From positions 1 to 50,740 of the forward strand of contig JAUZSK010000089.1 in the NCBI GenBank assembly GCA_030949565.1: a DNA stretch of 50,740 nucleotides, written 5' to 3'. The position numbers and the translations under genes were made by a program. The notes under the pieces are model-generated. The model saw only the letters and a program-made list of their open reading frames with translations, did not search any database and had not been told where the DNA came from. Each line of letters opens with the position of its first letter. Positions within the stretch are counted from its first letter, which is position 1. Of this stretch, positions 47,276 to 50,740 are shown piece by piece. Source of the DNA: Enterobacterales bacterium. Lineage in GTDB: Bacteria; Pseudomonadota; Gammaproteobacteria; Enterobacterales; Kangiellaceae.

Positions 47276-49401
47276 CTAGTACTTATAACCTATCTGAAAA
47301 TAAACCTGTCGCCCCGCTAACGGTAAATCATTATCAATAAATTGTCCAAATGGTGTAGGCTCTCTAGCATCTTGATCCAACAGATTTTTTATACGCAAAG
47401 ATAGCTCCACATTGTTTAGGTCCAATTGCCAATTTGCGTTAAAATCAACTAGGGTATAGTCTTTAATAGTGGGTCTAAAATCGAGGATGTTTCTAACCCG
47501 CCCCATAACCCGATTGGCTGTTAAATGTAGTGATAAATTTTGCTTCACTTTCCAATCAAGCCGCAGATAGACCTGACTATTCGGAACTAGCGGAGCACGA
47601 AATTCAGTTATTTGGTCATGTGATTTTTGGCTAGCGTAGTTGCCTTTAAGTGATAGGTTTTTAATAATTTGCCAATCCACTTCTAATTCAACGCCATAGG
47701 TTTCCTGCTGACCAACATTTTGCGCGGTATTCGATGCCCCACCCACATCGGGTACAAATTTGATAATATTTGTCCAGTCACTCCAAAATATGTTACCGCC
47801 TAAATGAAGATCCTTATGAACGCGATAATCTAACGCAAATTCCAGAGTTTCAATGGTTTCAGGTTTTAGATTTAGATTTCCTAAAGCAACGGGGTTATTA
47901 ATATTTCTAGTTTCAGCGAAGGAAGGTGCACGAAAGGCTTTGCCATATAAAAATTTACTGGTTAAGTTTAAACTGGTGGACCATACTAATGCAAACCTTG
48001 GATTGAAAACACCACCAAAATCAGAATAATGGTCATAACGTAAACCTGAAGTTGCTTGCCAGTCATTAGCTATATCCCAACGGTCTTGGATAAAAAGATA
48101 TCGGCTAGTTCGATCACCCTCCTGGTTAAAAACATAGGGGGTATCAGATACATCTACAATGGGACTGCCTGGTGGTATCAGTTGTCCATTAGGGCCAATG
48201 GAAAAATTTTTACGTTCTTTAATTCTGTATAAATCTCGGTATGCGTAGCCACTGCCAAAATCCATCTGATGTCTGTTAAAGCCTTTATATTTTGCCACCA
48301 GATTAAACCGGTAATGCTCTTCAAAAATTTCCGGCGTTCCTATCACGCCATCCGGAAAAGGCGCACCAAATCCGATATCGGCCCCGGCGGGGAAGAGTCT
48401 GAAATCATTTTCAGATTCAACACTGGAATTAAAAAAACTCAATTGAAAATCGATATCCCAATCCTGTTCTTTACCGATAGATCTTAACTGATAGCTAAGA
48501 TCAGAATTCACTCGTGTACTGTTACCTAATCCTACAGGGTCAAGTGCCTGAGCAAGCCCTACCCCTAAGCCTAAATTTCGACGCTGTTGTATGCCGCCAC
48601 GTAAACGCCAGTTTTTATAGAGCAAATCAACTCTGATATCATAACCATCTCGACGATTATTCATTTTCCCCTGGAGCTAGCGAAGCACTAGTAGCAAATA
48701 CCTGGTCAAAAAAGGACTGTCGGTCCTTCTCAATGACAGCATCATATCCATCAGTATTATGACTTTCGAAAATTATTGCTGTTTTTAATTCTGAACTTTG
48801 ATTACTATAATTAATCCAGAAATCTTTTGTATTAAAAGTGCCAAACCGAAAGCCTACCGAGTTAGATCCCATATCATCGGCCGTTTTAGTAATAATATTA
48901 ATCACACCAGCAAAGGCGTCGGCGCCATATATCGCAGAACCCGGACCTCTTATCACTTCAATACGCGAGATAGCCTGAACCGGCATCCCCTCCCCACATT
49001 TGTGAACGGTCACCCGCCAACAGATTAGTAATAGCAATACCATTAATCAGCATTAAGACTTGTGGGTTAAAACTACCATTAATGCCACGAAAAATATAAA
49101 GTGGTAGGTTACCAGTTGAACTAAAGGACACATGCAGCCCTGGCACGCTCTCTAAAACCTCATCGATATCGGTTGCGCCCATTTGCTTTATGTCTTTAGC
49201 TGTAATAACACTAGCCGTGGACGGCGCTTGGTAAATTAATTGTTTGCTACCTGTCGCTATACTAATAAAATCCTCATCGCCATAGAAGTCAGCAAGACTA
49301 TCTTCCACCTCGGCTTGGATCGAAGTAGAAAAACAGAACACTAGCGCAAGTGCTACCAACCATTGATACTGAGGTGCAATATTTTTAGTTTTTGTATTCA
49401 T
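47276..49401 (-). pseudogene. TonB-dependent outer-membrane receptor, two frameshifts
   Basis: The N-terminal part (49401 to about 48985) has a signal peptide ending TSIQA, then SVITAKDIKQMGATDIDEVL, and ends in the plug. The second part has AISRIEVIRGPGSAIYG and AGVINIITK, the plug signatures. The third (to 47276) is the beta barrel with FAETRNINNPVALGNLNLKP and GNLNLKPETIETLEF and ends in a final Tyr (VYFQIGYKY). Breaks are a +1 in the G4 run (TGGGGAGGGG, near 48985) and a +1 in the A4 run (GGGGAAAATG, near 48666). Both restore a normal plug-barrel protein of about 709 residues. Substrate is unknown. A histidine kinase follows on the same strand upstream. Confidence 0.88.
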
Positions 49402-49434
49402 AAAAAATACCTATATTAATTAACATTCAAGCAT

Positions 49435-50740
49435 CTAATGATTGATTGGGATCTTGACACTAAAACAACTGCCCAAACCTAGATCACTGGTCACATTGAT
49501 TTCACCACCCATTAGTTCGCAGAAACTTTTGGTGATGGCCATACCTAATCCGGTACCTTCAAAATTCCTATTCTGCTGCCCATCAACTTGAGTAAACTGT
49601 TCAAAAATTCGCTTTAATTCTTCTTCTGCTATACCTATTCCGGTGTCAGAGATAGAAAAATATAAACTATCCTTAGTACAGCCTACTTCAAATATAATTT
49701 TTCCGTCTTTTGTAAATTTGCAAGCATTACTCAGTAGGTTTAAAAATATTTGCATGAGTTTTTGACGATCAATATTAATCGTGCCACAATTGAGTTCTCG
49801 TTTAATAACAACTTTGTTTCGATTAGCAATTGCGATCGGATTAATCGTTTCCACCGCTTCACCAACCAACATTGCGACATCAACTGGCTTAATAAATAAA
49901 TCCATGCGGCCAGCCTCAATTTTGGCGATGTCTAAAATATTGTTAATCAAATCCAGTAGATGATGAGCACTTCGGATACTTGTATTTAGCTCATCCACCT
50001 GATTATCCATTTTTAAAACTTCTAATTCCTCTCGAACCAAATCATTGTATCCAATGATCGCTTGAAGAGGCGTGCGTAATTCATGGCTAATATTTGCCAA
50101 GAATTCAGACTTATGTCGGCTTGCAGTTAATGCGGTATCTCTTGCAACGATAAGCTCTTGAGTTCTCAACTCGACTTCAGATTCAAGCGTGTCTCTATGC
50201 CTATGTAACTCTATATTTTGTGTTTCAAGTGCTAACATTAACTCATTATAAGTATCAGCAATTTGACTAAATTCTAGGGTACCCTCAGTCTCCGCTAATG
50301 GATATTGATTATCCTCGGTGGACGATCGCATGGTTTGGGCTAATTTCTGCAATGGCGCGATCAATCGATTTATCCCCCAATTCATCAGCAAACCCAGTAG
50401 AAAAGCAATAATCCCACCAATCATTAAGTTAAAAGAAAAAATAGAAGACTCTATTTCGGATAGGTTTTTCTTACTGTATTCAAGAATAACGTAACCGAGG
50501 ATTTGACTTTCGACACTGAGCGTAGAAGGTTGAACCGTGTCATTATCATCGGCATCATCGTCAAAATAAACCGGTGCGACAAAAAGCCACTTTGTTTCTA
50601 GGTCGCTATATAAATAAGGCTTTTCAATATACTGTTTCAATTTCAATTGTTCTGAAAAATCTAAATAGAAAGGCTCCACTTTTTGTTTCGTTTTGGTTTT
50701 GCTAATTAAAAGCTTACCATTATTTTGCAAAATAGCCGCA
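49435..50740 (-). CDS. Membrane histidine kinase, 5' end outside the window
   Basis: This partial protein is open through the window edge at 50740; its N-terminus lies beyond it. The visible part starts in a periplasmic or sensor region, then has one membrane segment (FSFNLMIGGIIAFLLGLLMN), a HAMP domain (INRLIAPLQKLAQTM), a coiled coil, and the HisKA helix with SEFLANISHELRTPLQAIIGY (split here as SEFLANISHELRTPL, QAIIGYNDL). The ATPase has LLSNACKFTKDG, DTGIGI and EGTGLGMAITKSF. All catalytic boxes are intact, with no receiver at the C-terminus. It lies 33 bases upstream of the TonB receptor on the same strand, so the two may be cotranscribed. Confidence 0.87.
   Translation of the reverse strand, partial: AAILQNNGKLLISKTKTKQKVEPFYLDFSEQLKLKQYIEKPYLYSDLETKWLFVAPVYFDDDADDNDTVQPSTLSVESQILGYVILEYSKKNLSEIESSIFSFNLMIGGIIAFLLGLLMNWGINRLIAPLQKLAQTMRSSTEDNQYPLAETEGTLEFSQIADTYNELMLALETQNIELHRHRDTLESEVELRTQELIVARDTALTASRHKSEFLANISHELRTPLQAIIGYNDLVREELEVLKMDNQVDELNTSIRSAHHLLDLINNILDIAKIEAGRMDLFIKPVDVAMLVGEAVETINPIAIANRNKVVIKRELNCGTINIDRQKLMQIFLNLLSNACKFTKDGKIIFEVGCTKDSLYFSISDTGIGIAEEELKRIFEQFTQVDGQQNRNFEGTGLGMAITKSFCELMGGEINVTSDLGLGSCFSVKIPINH

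Overview
The window looks like part of a chromosome of an AT-rich gammaproteobacterium. The UvrB, GyrA, RpsA, IhfB, TyrA, YegQ/TrhP and MetJ sequences are plainly gammaproteobacterial. Together with rhombosortase, pdsRSO, DUF3108 next to purMN and mtaD-ubiG, they suggest a marine-type lineage such as Kangiella or its relatives. That placement is inference, not a computed taxonomy. Most of the window is housekeeping DNA; mobile and decayed DNA lies mainly at the left edge and in a few intergenic gaps.

Layout. 0-2 kb: an IS50/Tn5-type insertion sequence inside an ATTCCC-N8-GGGAAT palindrome, then a short metJ. 2.2-3.5 kb: Met boxes and a frameshifted metB, followed by a hydrolase remnant. 3.8-7.4 kb: uvrB, an aspartate-type aminotransferase and tRNA-Asn with its own promoter and terminator. 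7.5-19.1 kb: rhombosortase, then a long minus-strand run in the order gyrA-serC-hisC-cmk-rpsA-ihfB-lapA-lapB-pyrF-comEA. 19.5-21.6 kb: mtaD-ubiG. 21.6-25.5 kb: pdsS, pdsR and pdsO of the proteobacterial dedicated sortase system, without an intact sortase or target gene. 25.8-29.8 kb: a DUF6763-like gene, purM (several indels), purN, a DUF3108 gene and a phosphatase-like lipoprotein. 30-34.8 kb: a Yip1 gene, ccoS, a TauE/SafE-like gene, an amino acid permease and trhP. 34.8-38.5 kb: aroA-tyrA-aroC. 38.7-42.4 kb: pabB, a Nudix hydrolase and sdaA. 42.4-42.7 kb: a patchwork of repeats. 42.7-50.7 kb: a signalling block with a degenerate histidine kinase, a tandem universal stress protein, a REC-REC-PAS-GGDEF-EAL protein, a TonB-dependent receptor and a histidine kinase that runs off the window.

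Together the genes cover aromatic amino acid and folate precursor synthesis (aroA, tyrA, aroC, pabB, hisC), serine synthesis and breakdown (serC, sdaA), the methionine/SAM cycle (metB, metJ, mtaD), nucleotide synthesis (purM, purN, pyrF, cmk), ubiquinone (ubiG) and LPS control (lapAB). The operon usually written gyrA-serC-pheA/tyrA-hisC-aroA-cmk-rpsA-ihfB is present but has lost its tyrA/pheA and aroA members; tyrA and aroA sit 20 kb away beside aroC.

A caution applies to the whole window. Single-base (+1 or -1) disruptions break the transposase, metB, rpsA, purM (four), yip1, ccoS, pabB, the Nudix gene and the TonB receptor (two). Protein similarity resumes cleanly in the next frame each time, and rpsA is expected to be essential. 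Consensus errors in the sequence are therefore a likely cause for many of them, and the broken genes should not be read as biologically dead without checking.
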